From Segatella oris (lineage in GTDB: Bacteria > Bacteroidota > Bacteroidia > Bacteroidales > Bacteroidaceae): a stretch of DNA of 64,000 bases. The DNA is taken from the NCBI RefSeq assembly GCF_900637655.1, contig NZ_LR134384.1, positions 1,302,001 through 1,366,000 of the forward strand. Reading direction: 5' to 3'. The notes below the pieces were generated by a model. The model did no database searches and had not been told where the DNA came from. It saw only the letters and a list, made by a program, of their open reading frames with translations. Within the stretch, counting starts at the first letter, position 1. Each line of letters begins with the position of its first letter. The translations under genes were made by a program, and so were the position numbers. Of the stretch, positions 28,085 through 36,322 are shown piece by piece.

Positions 28085-28582
28085 ATGAAAAGTAATCTAA
28101 TCAAATTATTTCTGTTCGGATGCTTAGTCATGCCCTTGGGAGCGAAAGCAGCAGGGCCTGTGAAGTTCTTTTGCATAGAACTCCGGAACGGAACGAAGAC
28201 AGAGTTTGCACTTTCTGACACACCCAAAATCACTTTTGCTAGCGGAAGCATGACCGCTTCGACAGAAAAACGAAACATTACCGTGGCTTTATCGGACATC
28301 GTTCATTACAGTTTTAGTGAGAAAAGTCTTACCGATGGTATTTCTACACCGTCCCAACGCCGTGTGGATAAACTGCAGGCAGATTACGATGAGGGGCATA
28401 TTCGCTTGCGAGGACTCCTTGCTGGAGCACCAGTTAGTGTGGTAACAATCGGTGGGCGATTGGTTTTTAAGACACAGGCTTTATCAGATGGTTTGCTCGA
28501 CATCAGCCTTTCGTCCTATCCAGCAGGCGTATACATGGTATGCACACCAAATGGTAATCTCAAGATAGCCGTTAATAAATGA
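28085..28582 (+). CDS. Small secreted protein with type IX-like C-terminal tail
   Basis: The frame is open from 28007, but ATG 28085 starts a good signal peptide (MKSNLIKLFLFGCLVMPLGAKA), so 165 residues are proposed. The N-terminal half carries the pattern FCIELRNGTKTEFALSDTPKIT (split) followed by a beta-strand region common in Bacteroidota surface proteins. The end (VSVVTIGGRLVFKTQALSDG, then YPAGVYMVCTPNGNLKIAVNK) resembles a type A sorting domain of the type IX (Por) secretion system. The cargo part is very short, so it may be mostly a carrier or anchoring module. Start choice and sorting role are inference. Confidence 0.7.
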   Translation: MKSNLIKLFLFGCLVMPLGAKAAGPVKFFCIELRNGTKTEFALSDTPKITFASGSMTASTEKRNITVALSDIVHYSFSEKSLTDGISTPSQRRVDKLQADYDEGHIRLRGLLAGAPVSVVTIGGRLVFKTQALSDGLLDISLSSYPAGVYMVCTPNGNLKIAVNK

Positions 28583-28632
28583 TGTAAGTATCAATATATT
28601 ACACAGAATTACAACTTAAAACAATAATAAAA

Positions 28633-29547
28633 ATGAAGAAGTATCTACTCTCAATTGTTTTCGCTTTCACCTTTGTAACCTTGTCTGCACAAACTTATCA
28701 GATGAAAATTGTAAAAAAGGGAGGTGAACTCGTGAAACTATCTGCTGATGATATCCAAGAGATTTCTTTTGAAGCAGATGAAAGTTCGCAACAAATTCCA
28801 AAGCATGTAACGCTATTTGGAGTGAAATGGGCAACGGGAAACCTACAATATGACAAAGGAACATGGAAGTTAGCCGACCATCAGTGGGATTATTTTAATC
28901 CTCGTTATGGATTTCATAGAAGCTCATCAGAGGCTTATAAGTTTGAGAAGATACAGGCTGATGACCAGATAGACCACTTCAACTTTGGTGTTTGCGGTAA
29001 GAATGCACTCACCTATTCGAAAGATGTGTATGGAAACACAACAAAAACAAATATTGCTGGGAAGATGTATACAGATGATAAGTTCCTGCACGAAACCACT
29101 GATTTCAGCCAAGCAGCCTTTGGTGACATTGCTTATTGGGCTACAAAAGGAAAGTATCGCTTACCATCTTATGACGAGATTTACAACTTAGCACAGCGCG
29201 GGAAGTGGCAGCTTGGCTATGTAGTTGTGGAAAACAATGACAGGATATATGGTTATTTAGTAACCGAACCAGGTGAAGGTGACTTTGCAAGAACCATTAC
29301 TCGCCCTATACAACTGACGCAAGATGATCTCTCAAAAGGCCTATTTCTGCCTTTCGCGGGCTCTCGATATGATGACACAAAGGGAGTGAAATATGCAGGT
29401 TATGGTGGATATTACTCGGCATCTATTCTCTTTGAAGACAGTAAAGACTATGCACGCATGTTGGGTATAGATTGTGATGGCGTTAATGCTGATAATGGAG
29501 ATAACTGCCGATATGGTCAGTCAATTCGACCTGTAGTAATAGAATAA
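28633..29547 (+). CDS. Secreted FISUMP-like (major paralogous domain) protein
   Basis: 304 residues with signal peptide MKKYLLSIVFAFTFVTLSAQ. Residues about 20-45 (MKIVKKGGELVKLSADDIQEISFE) are the same short module as in the preceding protein. From about 55 it has FGVKWATGNLQYDKG, YRLPSYDEIYNLAQRGKW, FLPFAGSRYDD, GYYSAS and the final QSIRPVVIE, the pattern of Fibrobacter-type major paralogous (FISUMP) domains and related C-type-lectin-like folds. Surface role presumed, ligand unknown. Terminator follows at 29563-29613. Confidence 0.75.
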   Translation: MKKYLLSIVFAFTFVTLSAQTYQMKIVKKGGELVKLSADDIQEISFEADESSQQIPKHVTLFGVKWATGNLQYDKGTWKLADHQWDYFNPRYGFHRSSSEAYKFEKIQADDQIDHFNFGVCGKNALTYSKDVYGNTTKTNIAGKMYTDDKFLHETTDFSQAAFGDIAYWATKGKYRLPSYDEIYNLAQRGKWQLGYVVVENNDRIYGYLVTEPGEGDFARTITRPIQLTQDDLSKGLFLPFAGSRYDDTKGVKYAGYGGYYSASILFEDSKDYARMLGIDCDGVNADNGDNCRYGQSIRPVVIE

Positions 29548-29562
29548 TTGCATGATAATAGG

Positions 29563-29613
29563 AAAAGACCACTCAAGAAAGTCTAATTGGCTCTTTTTGA
29601 GTGGTCTTTTTTT
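29563..29613 (+). terminator. Rho-independent terminator
   Basis: AAAAGACCACTCAA (29563-29576) pairs perfectly with TTGAGTGGTCTTTT (29597-29610), followed by more T. It ends the 26715-29547 gene group. Confidence 0.9.
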
Positions 29614-29871
29614 ACCTAAGACTTATATAAAAATAATGAAAATGCTTATAGGGTGGTAGCAGAACTTGCTAGTATAGAGATGTTCATACGTTGCTGTTTT
29701 TGAAGCCCTTTTCCAAAACATTCCGATAAGCTATTTGCCTATATGTTGCCATGTAACGGTTGTGTAATTTCAACTGTATCAAGGCTCTAATCCTTCATAT
29801 TTCACCTCATTTTGGATAATACGATTTTTAATCGTGTTGGCCAGATGAGAAACCTTTCTTCCGAGGCAAAG
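29614..29871. other. Intergenic region beside IS256 remnant
   Basis: About 260 bp without a coding frame. I see no recognisable transposase 3' end here, although this is where the missing part of the IS256 remnant should be. A short hairpin ACGAT-TTTT-AATCGT lies near 29821-29836. Confidence 0.6.
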
Positions 29872-30248
29872 TTACATGATTTCAAAACGTTCTCCAAATT
29901 TTATTGCTAATTGTTGTGATAACATGTCTATAATTTGATCCGCCATACCTTCTGCAAGGATCGTTTCACGCTTTTTGACGGTCTGAGGTTCAAAGGAACC
30001 GTCACGGTCACGAGGAGTTTCTACTGTGACCTCACCATAACGTGTCTGCACTTGCTTAGGTATCTTACCATTACGGCGATTGCCTTTTGAGCGTTCTTCA
30101 AGAGAGAAATGGACATTCATCTCACCTTCAAGGGCAGCATTCAAAATGCGTTCCAACATTGGTGCAAAGCACCATCCTTACCAAATAATAGCTCTCCGTT
30201 ACGAAGCTGTTCCACAGCTCTCTTGTAATTAATTTCGTTGTTGTCCAT
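29872..30248 (-). pseudogene. IS256-family transposase remnant (frameshifted, truncated)
   Basis: From ATG 30248 the frame reads MDNNEINYKRAVEQLRNGELLFGKDGAL and then shifts by one base near 30165; in the new frame it continues MLERILNAALEGEMNVHF, NRRNGK, ETPRDRDGSFEPQTVKKRET, the standard N-terminal part of IS256/MULE transposases (normally about 400 residues). It ends after about 125 codons, before any DDE residue. It differs clearly from the intact IS256 copy at 52.3-53.5 kb, so it comes from another element. Non-functional. Confidence 0.88.
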
Positions 30249-30395
30249 AAAAAATAAACTGTATAAAACTGTTTCTTATTGTAGCCTGCCACTGTTTACT
30301 TTACACTCTCAAATTTAAAGGGGGCGACAAGTGTTTGATACCTGTCGCCGTCTTTCGTGGGGTAATACTTGAAGTAAGCATCCATGTTGATTACC

Positions 30396-30767
30396 TTATT
30401 CTGTTTTTAACTGCCTATTGATGTAATCTCGCAATACAACAGCTTGGTTGTGGACTTCATCTTTGGCGCCGAACAGAATAGTTACATTGCTCTCTTTGAG
30501 TTGTTTTCGGCAAAGCTCAATGAATACATTTGTCTCTGGGTTCGCCTCAAGTTCTGTGATGTAGCGTTCTGTGAAAGTAGGGAAATTCTCAGGGATATGG
30601 CCGAACCATTTCCTTAATTCTGCTGAAGGAGCAATATTTTTCTCCCAAAGATCAATGTCAGCTTTTACTTTTGCAATTCCTCTTGGCCACAATCTGTCAG
30701 CCAAAATGCGATAGCCGTCGTGTTCATCGGCAGCATCATAAACCCTTTTAATCTTTATTTCGTTCAT
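30396..30767 (-). CDS. DUF488 family protein (YeaO-like)
   Basis: 123 residues. IKIKRVYDAADEHDGYRILADRLWPRGI, WEKNIAPSAELRKWFGH and VTILFGAKDEVHNQAVVLRDYI are the conserved stretches of DUF488 proteins of about 115-125 residues. Cytoplasmic, function not established. Single gene on the minus strand, divergent from the following membrane protein gene. Confidence 0.9.
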   Translation of the reverse strand: MNEIKIKRVYDAADEHDGYRILADRLWPRGIAKVKADIDLWEKNIAPSAELRKWFGHIPENFPTFTERYITELEANPETNVFIELCRKQLKESNVTILFGAKDEVHNQAVVLRDYINRQLKTE

Positions 30768-30833
30768 GAAAGCAAAGATACTAATATATATTAAAAGCGG
30801 GTAAGAATGAGGCAGAAAAATCTATTTAATTTG

Positions 30834-30841
30834 TAATTTTG
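30834..30841 (+). promoter_or_regulatory. -7 element before the FMN/4Fe-4S gene
   Basis: TAATTTTG at 30834-30841 matches the -7 consensus; no good -33 is visible. It covers the TTG that opens the longest reading frame (30839), which argues for the later GTG at 30866 as the start. Confidence 0.5.
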
Positions 30842-30865
30842 CGGCTCATTAATATATTAGTTGTC

Positions 30866-31963
30866 GTGGAAATAAAGAATAAGAAGATAAAACAATTAGT
30901 CTCTTTTGTTATCTGTTTCGTAGTAATGGCCGTTATAGCTGTTGTGCGTGATGGGCAGATTTTGGGGCATAAAATGCGTGTAATGCCAGGTGATTCAATA
31001 GCAAAGAATATAGCTGTTGATACAATGTATCACACAAAGGATAATGTGACAGTTATCAATACGGCTTCTCTTGCAAAAGATGTGACGGGATTTGGAGGAA
31101 CCGTTCCATTAGAGATTTACTTAAAGGATGGTAAGATTTTGAAAATCAAGGCACTGAAGAATCATGAAACACCAGAGTTCTTTGAACAGGCAAGTAAATT
31201 GCTGACAGCGTGGAATAGAAAATCCGTTGACGAGGCACAGCAACTGAAAGTCGATGCCATTAGTGGTGCAACATTCTCATCGCGTGGGATTATCGGTAAT
31301 GTGGAACGTGGCCTTCAATATGCTGCAAAGAATGTGCATGAGAAGAGTTTCTTTGAAAAAATGGATCTTAATACCAAGACTGTTGCGGGTTTGATAGTCG
31401 TACTTTTAGCGGCTGTTGTTCCTTTGTTCTATCGTAAAAAGACCTATCGAACGATACAGCAGATACTGAATGTGGCCGTATTGGGCTTTTGGTGTGGCAC
31501 GTTTATATCTTATTCCCTCATGGTTGGCTATATGTCAAGTGGTGTAAATCTATGGACTTCGCTTATCCCTGTCATTATGTTGATAACGGCATTTGTTTAT
31601 CCTTTGTTTGGTAAAAAGTACTATTATTGTACGAATGTGTGTCCTTGTGGAGCACTTCAGGAGTTGGCAGGAAAGGTCAATAAGCATAAAAAGTTGAGAA
31701 TGAGCCAGGAAACAGCCAAGCAGTTGGGACGCTTTCGCGAAATATTATGGGCCACACTTACGATGTTAATGCTGTTAGGCGTTGGCTTCCAATGGATGGA
31801 TTATGAGGTGTTTGCAGCCTTTATCCTGCAAAGTGCATCGGTCGTTGTGTTGGTTTTGGCAGTCGTAGTGCTTGCATTGTCAATCTTTATACCACGCCCT
31901 TACTGTCGCTTTATTTGCCCAACAGGTGTTTTGTTCAAGATAGCTCAAAACTCGAAGTCATGA
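30866..31963 (+). CDS. Membrane FMN-binding / 4Fe-4S protein (NosR/NapH-like)
   Basis: GTG at 30866 is preferred as start (the TTG at 30839 is inside the promoter); about 365 residues. One N-terminal span (LVSFVICFVVMAVIAVV), a periplasmic FMN-binding domain with DAISGATFSS (the SGAT motif used for covalent FMN in RnfG/NqrC), then four or more spans and two cysteine clusters, CTNVCPCGA and CRFICPTG, for iron-sulfur binding. It probably transfers electrons across the inner membrane. Overlaps the HAD gene by 4 bp (ATGA). Confidence 0.85.
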   Translation: MEIKNKKIKQLVSFVICFVVMAVIAVVRDGQILGHKMRVMPGDSIAKNIAVDTMYHTKDNVTVINTASLAKDVTGFGGTVPLEIYLKDGKILKIKALKNHETPEFFEQASKLLTAWNRKSVDEAQQLKVDAISGATFSSRGIIGNVERGLQYAAKNVHEKSFFEKMDLNTKTVAGLIVVLLAAVVPLFYRKKTYRTIQQILNVAVLGFWCGTFISYSLMVGYMSSGVNLWTSLIPVIMLITAFVYPLFGKKYYYCTNVCPCGALQELAGKVNKHKKLRMSQETAKQLGRFREILWATLTMLMLLGVGFQWMDYEVFAAFILQSASVVVLVLAVVVLALSIFIPRPYCRFICPTGVLFKIAQNSKS

Positions 31964-32595
31964 AAATACGTTTGATTTTATTTGATTTAGGTGGCGTCAT
32001 CTATACCAGTGACCGCCATGAAGCGGTGAGACGCTTTGGAAGTTTAGGTCTGAAAGATGCTGAACATCAACTGAGTATGTACACCCAGACGGGCCTTTTT
32101 GGTGCACTTGAAGAAGGAAAGATTAGTGATAAAGAATTTGTTGCACAGCTTTCTGACAAAGTCGGGAAATCGCTTTCATGGGATGACTGCAGGCTGGCGT
32201 GGTTGGGTTATGCCACCTTTTTGCCGCAACGTAATCTCAATGTGCTACTTCGCTTACGTCACATGGGTTTTCGTTTGGCCTTGGCCAGCAATACCAATCC
32301 ATTCATGATGTCGTGGATTGACAGCTGTGATTTTGATGGGAAAGGCAATAGTATTCGGTCTTATTTAGATGAACTTTACGTCAGTTATAAGATAAAAGCG
32401 TTGAAGCCTTCACCTGTTTTCTTCGAATATATCCTTCAGAAGGAGAAGATACAAGCCGAAGATGTGCTGTTCATTGATGATGGACCACGCAATGTTGAGG
32501 CTGCCCATAGCTTAGGCATCCATACTGTTCTGGCTGTGAACGGGGAGGATTGGACAGAAGATGTGTTGCGTTTGTGCACGCAAACAGATTTTTGA
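31960..32595 (+). CDS. HAD-superfamily hydrolase (YihX-like)
   Basis: Start at ATG 31960, which overlaps the previous stop codon and directly precedes MKIRLILFDLGGVIYTSD; the longer frame from 31915 runs inside the upstream gene. 211 residues. Motif I FDLGGV (Asp nucleophile), motif II LALASNTN, Lys in KALKPSPVFFEYIL, motif IV VLFIDDGPRNVEAA. Probably a small-molecule phosphatase. Co-translated with the redox protein; a functional link is not known. Confidence 0.9.
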   Translation: MKIRLILFDLGGVIYTSDRHEAVRRFGSLGLKDAEHQLSMYTQTGLFGALEEGKISDKEFVAQLSDKVGKSLSWDDCRLAWLGYATFLPQRNLNVLLRLRHMGFRLALASNTNPFMMSWIDSCDFDGKGNSIRSYLDELYVSYKIKALKPSPVFFEYILQKEKIQAEDVLFIDDGPRNVEAAHSLGIHTVLAVNGEDWTEDVLRLCTQTDF

Positions 32596-32641
32596 TATAA
32601 ATCAAGAAAGTAGCTTTTAATCAATGAAATGCGTCATGATA

Positions 32642-32673
32642 TTTGGAGCATTCATGAAACTTGCCTAACTTTG
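32642..32673 (+). promoter_or_regulatory. Orphan promoter
   Basis: TTTG (32642-32645), 20-nt spacer, TAACTTTG (32666-32673): full match to the Bacteroidota consensus, with no gene within 1 kb downstream but a terminator 180 nt away. Confidence 0.75.
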
Positions 32674-32679
32674 CACATA

Positions 32680-32861
32680 CAAAAGGTTAATAGATTGTTT
32701 AGGTTTTTAGTTATTAGGTTTAAAGATTGTGATTCTGAAAGGTATTAGTTTAAGGTAAAAGTCATAGATTGTGGATAACACCGAGTGAGCAATCACTCAA
32801 CAATGAAATTTCAAATCACAAAATATAGCAGTCTTGGAAGTGATTCCGGGACTGCTTTTTT
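32680..32861 (+). ncRNA. Candidate small RNA (~180 nt)
   Basis: Predicted from the promoter at 32642-32673 to a terminator hairpin AGCAGTCTTGGAA / TTCCGGGACTGCT (32827-32856) followed by TTTTT. In between is GAGTGA-GCAA-TCACTC (about 32785-32800), a perfect 6-bp stem with a GNRA-type tetraloop, enclosed by ATTGT...ACAAT. The only ATG frame (from 32802) runs through the terminator and looks accidental. Could be a free small RNA. Not matched to a known RNA family by eye. Confidence 0.55.
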
Positions 32862-33168
32862 ATGTCTGCTAACCAATGAATTCATTCTTAACTCTATTGA
32901 TGACAGATGATGATGACTTATTGTTATAGTGGGAGATAAGGTTTCTGTATGCTGTAAACTCAAACGATAAGCTGAGTCTTTTGATGCATATGAACTCTAA
33001 GATGTTTACAAGTCCCGTCATCATTTACGCTTTCCCAAAAGCCTTCCTGTATCAAGAATAGTTCTCGTTTTGTAAGGATTATTGGCCAAAATCTATGACT
33101 AAAAAATTGCACCAAATAGAAATAGAAAAGCAGGAAAATAGGTTAAATCTTCCAATTTCAAAGTCTGC

Positions 33169-33284
33169 AGTGTGTAATTTGAGGCATACTACAGTGTAAT
33201 TTGATGCAAAACGCGTGGCTATTTGAGTCAAAGTACACGATGAAATGGCGCATATTGCACTGTGATTTGATGCAAATTATGGCT
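33169..33284 (+). repeat. Dispersed intergenic repeat, diverged copy 3
   Basis: Built from the same motifs as the 113-bp repeat: GTGTAATTTGATGCAAA, TTTGAGTCAAAGTACA and GTGATTTGATGCAAAT, in a rearranged and diverged order. Lies in the gap before rsmG. Confidence 0.65.
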
Positions 33285-33675
33285 GTTTTTTACATGATTT
33301 CACTTCACTTTTTCTCTTGAATTCAGTAACATGTTGATTGTTAGGAGCTTATAAACTATTGGAAAACAGCGGTTATTTGGAGCAGGGAAGACTCTCGTTT
33401 CAAATACGCAAATCTGACAAGGGTATTTGTAAAATCATTTGATAGCCTTGATTTTAATAGAATGGAGTTCGAAAGTTAGATTTTGTTCCCTTTGTCCGGA
33501 CATGTTTTTCTCCGTGCATATGCACTTCAATGTGCCGATGATGTTAGGTTATAGTATTGCAGATGAAGATGTTGATTGGGCTTAAACTTTCTCTGCCTCT
33601 TGAATATTTATTAGCGATATCAACATACTTCCAGAGAAAATTCGTATTTTTGCAGGGTATTATTAAATAAAAACA

Positions 33676-34305
33676 ATGACAGACATCATTACGAAATATT
33701 TCCCTCATCTTACGGAAGTGCAGTCCCGACAGTTTGCAATGCTTGATGCACTCTATCGTGACTGGAACAGTAAAATCAATGTGATTTCGCGTAAAGATAT
33801 CAACAACTTGTATGAGCATCATGTGCTCCATTCCTTGGCAATTGCCAAGGCTATCCGCTTCAAGGAGGGTACGGAGATACTCGATTTTGGCACGGGTGGC
33901 GGTTTCCCCGGCATCCCTTTGGCCATCATGTTCCCACAATGTAGGTTTCGGTTGATTGACGGAACGGGTAAGAAAATACGTGTAGCCACCGAGATTGCAC
34001 AGGCAATTGGACTGACGAATGTCGAGGCCTTGCATCGTCGTGGAGAGGAGGAGAAAGGAAAATATGATTTCATCGTGAGTCGTGCTGTAATGCAGTTGCC
34101 CGATTTGATGAAGATTATCCGCAAGAACATCCGTAAGGAACAGCGGAATGCTTTGCCTAATGGTCTGCTGTGTCTGAAAGGTGGAGACTTGCAAGAAGAA
34201 CTCAAACCGTTCAAGAACATTGTAGAAGTGACTCCGTTAGCAGATTTTTTCGACGAGGAATGGTTTCGTGAAGACAAGAAACTTATTTATGTCCCAATAG
34301 GCTGA
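33676..34305 (+). CDS. rsmG: 16S rRNA (guanine-527-N7)-methyltransferase RsmG
   Basis: 209 residues (usual 200-240). NVISRKDINNLYEHHVLHSLAIAK, ILDFGTGGGFPGIPLAI (SAM-binding glycine loop), FRLIDGTGKKI (acidic end of beta 2) and FIVSRAVMQLPDL are the standard GidB/RsmG motifs. It methylates N7 of G527 in 16S rRNA. First of three closely packed genes (gaps of 2 and 3 bp) with an MBL hydrolase and ruvC. Confidence 0.96.
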   Translation: MTDIITKYFPHLTEVQSRQFAMLDALYRDWNSKINVISRKDINNLYEHHVLHSLAIAKAIRFKEGTEILDFGTGGGFPGIPLAIMFPQCRFRLIDGTGKKIRVATEIAQAIGLTNVEALHRRGEEEKGKYDFIVSRAVMQLPDLMKIIRKNIRKEQRNALPNGLLCLKGGDLQEELKPFKNIVEVTPLADFFDEEWFREDKKLIYVPIG

Positions 34306-34307
34306 TT

Positions 34308-34952
34308 ATGTTAAAGATAAAACGCTTTTTGTGCAACATGTTGCAGGAAAACTGCTATGTTGTGAGTGATGAAACTGATGAATGTGTCATCATTGATTGC
34401 GGTGCTTTCTATGAAGAAGACTTAGCTGCAATCAAAGATTATATTCATTTTGAAGGGTTGAAACCGGTGCATCTTCTTGCCACGCATGGTCATATAGATC
34501 ACAATTTCGGCAACGGAATGGTTTATAAGGAGTATGGCTTGAAGGTTGAAGTGCATGAAGGGGATAAGCCTTTGATGCTGAAACTCAAGGAACAGGCGCT
34601 TCAGATAGCGGGTGTGAAACTTGAGGAAGATCTGCCGTCGGTAGGAAAATATCTCACGGGTAAGGACACAATTGCCTTTGGCTCACATGTGTTTACGATT
34701 ATAGAAACACCGGGACATTCTCACGGTAGTGTGTTCTTCTACGATGAAGAGGAGCATGTTGCTTTCACGGGCGATACTCTTTTTCAGCGTTCCATTGGGA
34801 GAACAGACTTTGAAGGAGGCTCAATGTTCCAGATGATACAGAGTCTTCGCATTGTATGTCAGCTTCCTGATGACACCAGAGTGTATCCCGGACATGGCCC
34901 GGAAACAACAATTGGCGCAGAACTTGCCACTAATCCCTATTTAGACCGTTAG
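34308..34952 (+). CDS. MBL-fold hydrolase, glyoxalase II-like
   Basis: 214 residues. Metal motif THGHIDHNFG, then ETPGHSHGSVFFY, FTGDTLFQRSIGRTDF (bridging Asp) and YPGHGPETTIGAE, all in glyoxalase II/YcbL order. Such proteins hydrolyse thioesters such as S-lactoylglutathione analogues; the exact substrate in a glutathione-poor bacterium is open. Lies between rsmG and ruvC, 2 and 3 bp away. Confidence 0.93.
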   Translation: MLKIKRFLCNMLQENCYVVSDETDECVIIDCGAFYEEDLAAIKDYIHFEGLKPVHLLATHGHIDHNFGNGMVYKEYGLKVEVHEGDKPLMLKLKEQALQIAGVKLEEDLPSVGKYLTGKDTIAFGSHVFTIIETPGHSHGSVFFYDEEEHVAFTGDTLFQRSIGRTDFEGGSMFQMIQSLRIVCQLPDDTRVYPGHGPETTIGAELATNPYLDR

Positions 34953-34955
34953 TTT

Positions 34956-35573
34956 ATGGCGGTGAACAAAGCAGAAAAAATCATCTTAGGTATTGACCCT
35001 GGAACGAATGTTATGGGCTATGGTGTACTTCGTGTGAATGGAAACAAGGCGAAGATGGAGGCTATGGGTGTTATAGATTTACGAAAGGTGCATGATCCTT
35101 ATTTGCGTTTGGGACATATTTTCGAACGTGTAACAGGCATTATTGAGTCTTATCTTCCGGATGAGTTGGCTATTGAGGCACCGTTCTTTGGTAAAAATGT
35201 ACAGTCGATGCTGAAGCTCGGACGTGCACAGGGGGTAGCTATTGCTGCTGCAATACGGCGTGATGTGCCCATTCACGAATATGCTCCGTTGAAGATTAAA
35301 ATGGCAATCACAGGGCAGGGGCAGGCTTCTAAGGAACAGGTGGCGGGCATGTTGCAGCGTGTGTTGCATCTTGAAGAAGAAGACATGCCAAGATTTATGG
35401 ATGCAACGGATGCTCTTGCTGCAGCCTATTGCCATTTTCTGCAAATGGGAAGACCCGAAACTGATGCCCGACATTACAGCAGCTGGAAAGACTTTGTCGT
35501 GAAAAACAAGCAGGTTGTTTCTAAGACTTCAAAGACTGTGGCAAGTGTTGTGAGACCGCATAAGATACCTTGA
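34956..35573 (+). CDS. ruvC: Holliday junction resolvase RuvC
   Basis: 205 residues; [15 protein letters not shown] (first catalytic Asp), [23 protein letters not shown] (Glu), and a C-terminal ...[15 protein letters not shown] (Asp pair). Dimeric endonuclease that cuts four-way junctions with RuvAB. The ~30-residue C-terminal extension after the last helix ([15 protein letters not shown]) is basic. Third gene of the rsmG group. Confidence 0.96.
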   Translation: MAVNKAEKIILGIDPGTNVMGYGVLRVNGNKAKMEAMGVIDLRKVHDPYLRLGHIFERVTGIIESYLPDELAIEAPFFGKNVQSMLKLGRAQGVAIAAAIRRDVPIHEYAPLKIKMAITGQGQASKEQVAGMLQRVLHLEEEDMPRFMDATDALAAAYCHFLQMGRPETDARHYSSWKDFVVKNKQVVSKTSKTVASVVRPHKIP

Positions 35574-35615
35574 AACAAGGTCTCATGATGTTTTAGTAAG
35601 ATATATAAAATAGCA

Positions 35616-36263
35616 ATGAAAAGAGAGGTAAAGGCAGCTTTGTTTGATTTGGACGGTGTTATATTCAACACCGAACCGCAGTATACGGAATTCTGGAGGT
35701 CGCAATGCAGGTTGTATCATCCCGAAAAGCCCGGATTGGAAAATCAAATTAAGGGACAAACGCTCGTTGAAATCTATGAGAAATATTTTGCTGACGTGAA
35801 GGAAGAACAGGTAAAGATAACCGAAAGATTGAACGAGTTTGAAGCCAATATGCATTTTGATTATGTTGATGGCTTTCTGGATTTTGTTGCCGATCTGCGT
35901 CATCATGGTGTGAAGACGGCTGTTGTCACGAGCAGTAATGTTGCTAAGATGAACACGGTTTATGCGAAAAGGCCTTCTTTCAAGAGTTTGTTTGACCGCA
36001 TTTTAACCAGTGAAGACTTCACCGCGAGTAAGCCTGATCCTGCTCCTTATTTGAAAGGTGCTGAATGTTTTGGCTTATCTCCGTTGCAATGTGTAGGATT
36101 TGAAGATAGTTTCAATGGCTTGAAAGCTGTCCGTGGGGCTGGAGTGTTCACGGTTGGTCTGTCAACTACCAATCCGAAAGAGGCGATTAAACCTTATGCA
36201 GATATTGTTATTCCCAACTATGTCGGCAAAAGCTATGACTGGTTGGCAGGCGAATTAGATTGA
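35616..36263 (+). CDS. HAD hydrolase, beta-phosphoglucomutase-like
   Basis: 215 residues; ALFDLDGVIFNTEP (motif I, two Asp), TAVVTSSN (motif II), SKPDPAPYLKGAECFGL (motif III Lys) and CVGFEDSFNGLKAVRGAG (motif IV). The helical cap between residues 15 and 85 fits subfamily I. Either a phosphatase for a sugar phosphate or a phosphomutase; sequence alone does not decide. 42 bp after ruvC. Confidence 0.92.
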   Translation: MKREVKAALFDLDGVIFNTEPQYTEFWRSQCRLYHPEKPGLENQIKGQTLVEIYEKYFADVKEEQVKITERLNEFEANMHFDYVDGFLDFVADLRHHGVKTAVVTSSNVAKMNTVYAKRPSFKSLFDRILTSEDFTASKPDPAPYLKGAECFGLSPLQCVGFEDSFNGLKAVRGAGVFTVGLSTTNPKEAIKPYADIVIPNYVGKSYDWLAGELD

Positions 36264-36270
36264 TATATAT

Positions 36271-36301
36271 TTTGACATGTCGTGTTTTTGATGTACTTTT
36301 G
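36271..36301 (+). promoter_or_regulatory. panB promoter
   Basis: TTTG (36271-36274), 19-nt spacer, TACTTTTG (36294-36301); predicted start about 36306, giving a leader of only about 17 nt before the panB ATG. Confidence 0.75.
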
Positions 36302-36322
36302 CATGCTGAAAAATAAAATGAC

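Larger units (their letters stand above)
32596..33675. other. 1.1-kb intergenic region with sRNA candidate and repeat
   Basis: Contains the orphan promoter-terminator unit (32642-32861), a diverged repeat copy (33169-33284) and a -7 element TATTTTTG (33645-33652) 24 bp before rsmG. No convincing reading frame on either strand. The remainder is AT-rich. Confidence 0.75.

Noticed and set aside
32680..32861. 6S RNA
   Set aside because: Size and context would fit, but I could not build the long central-bubble hairpin by pairing the two ends; left as an unclassified candidate RNA.
33544..34194. 216-codon minus-strand frame
   Set aside because: Antisense to rsmG, which has all family motifs.
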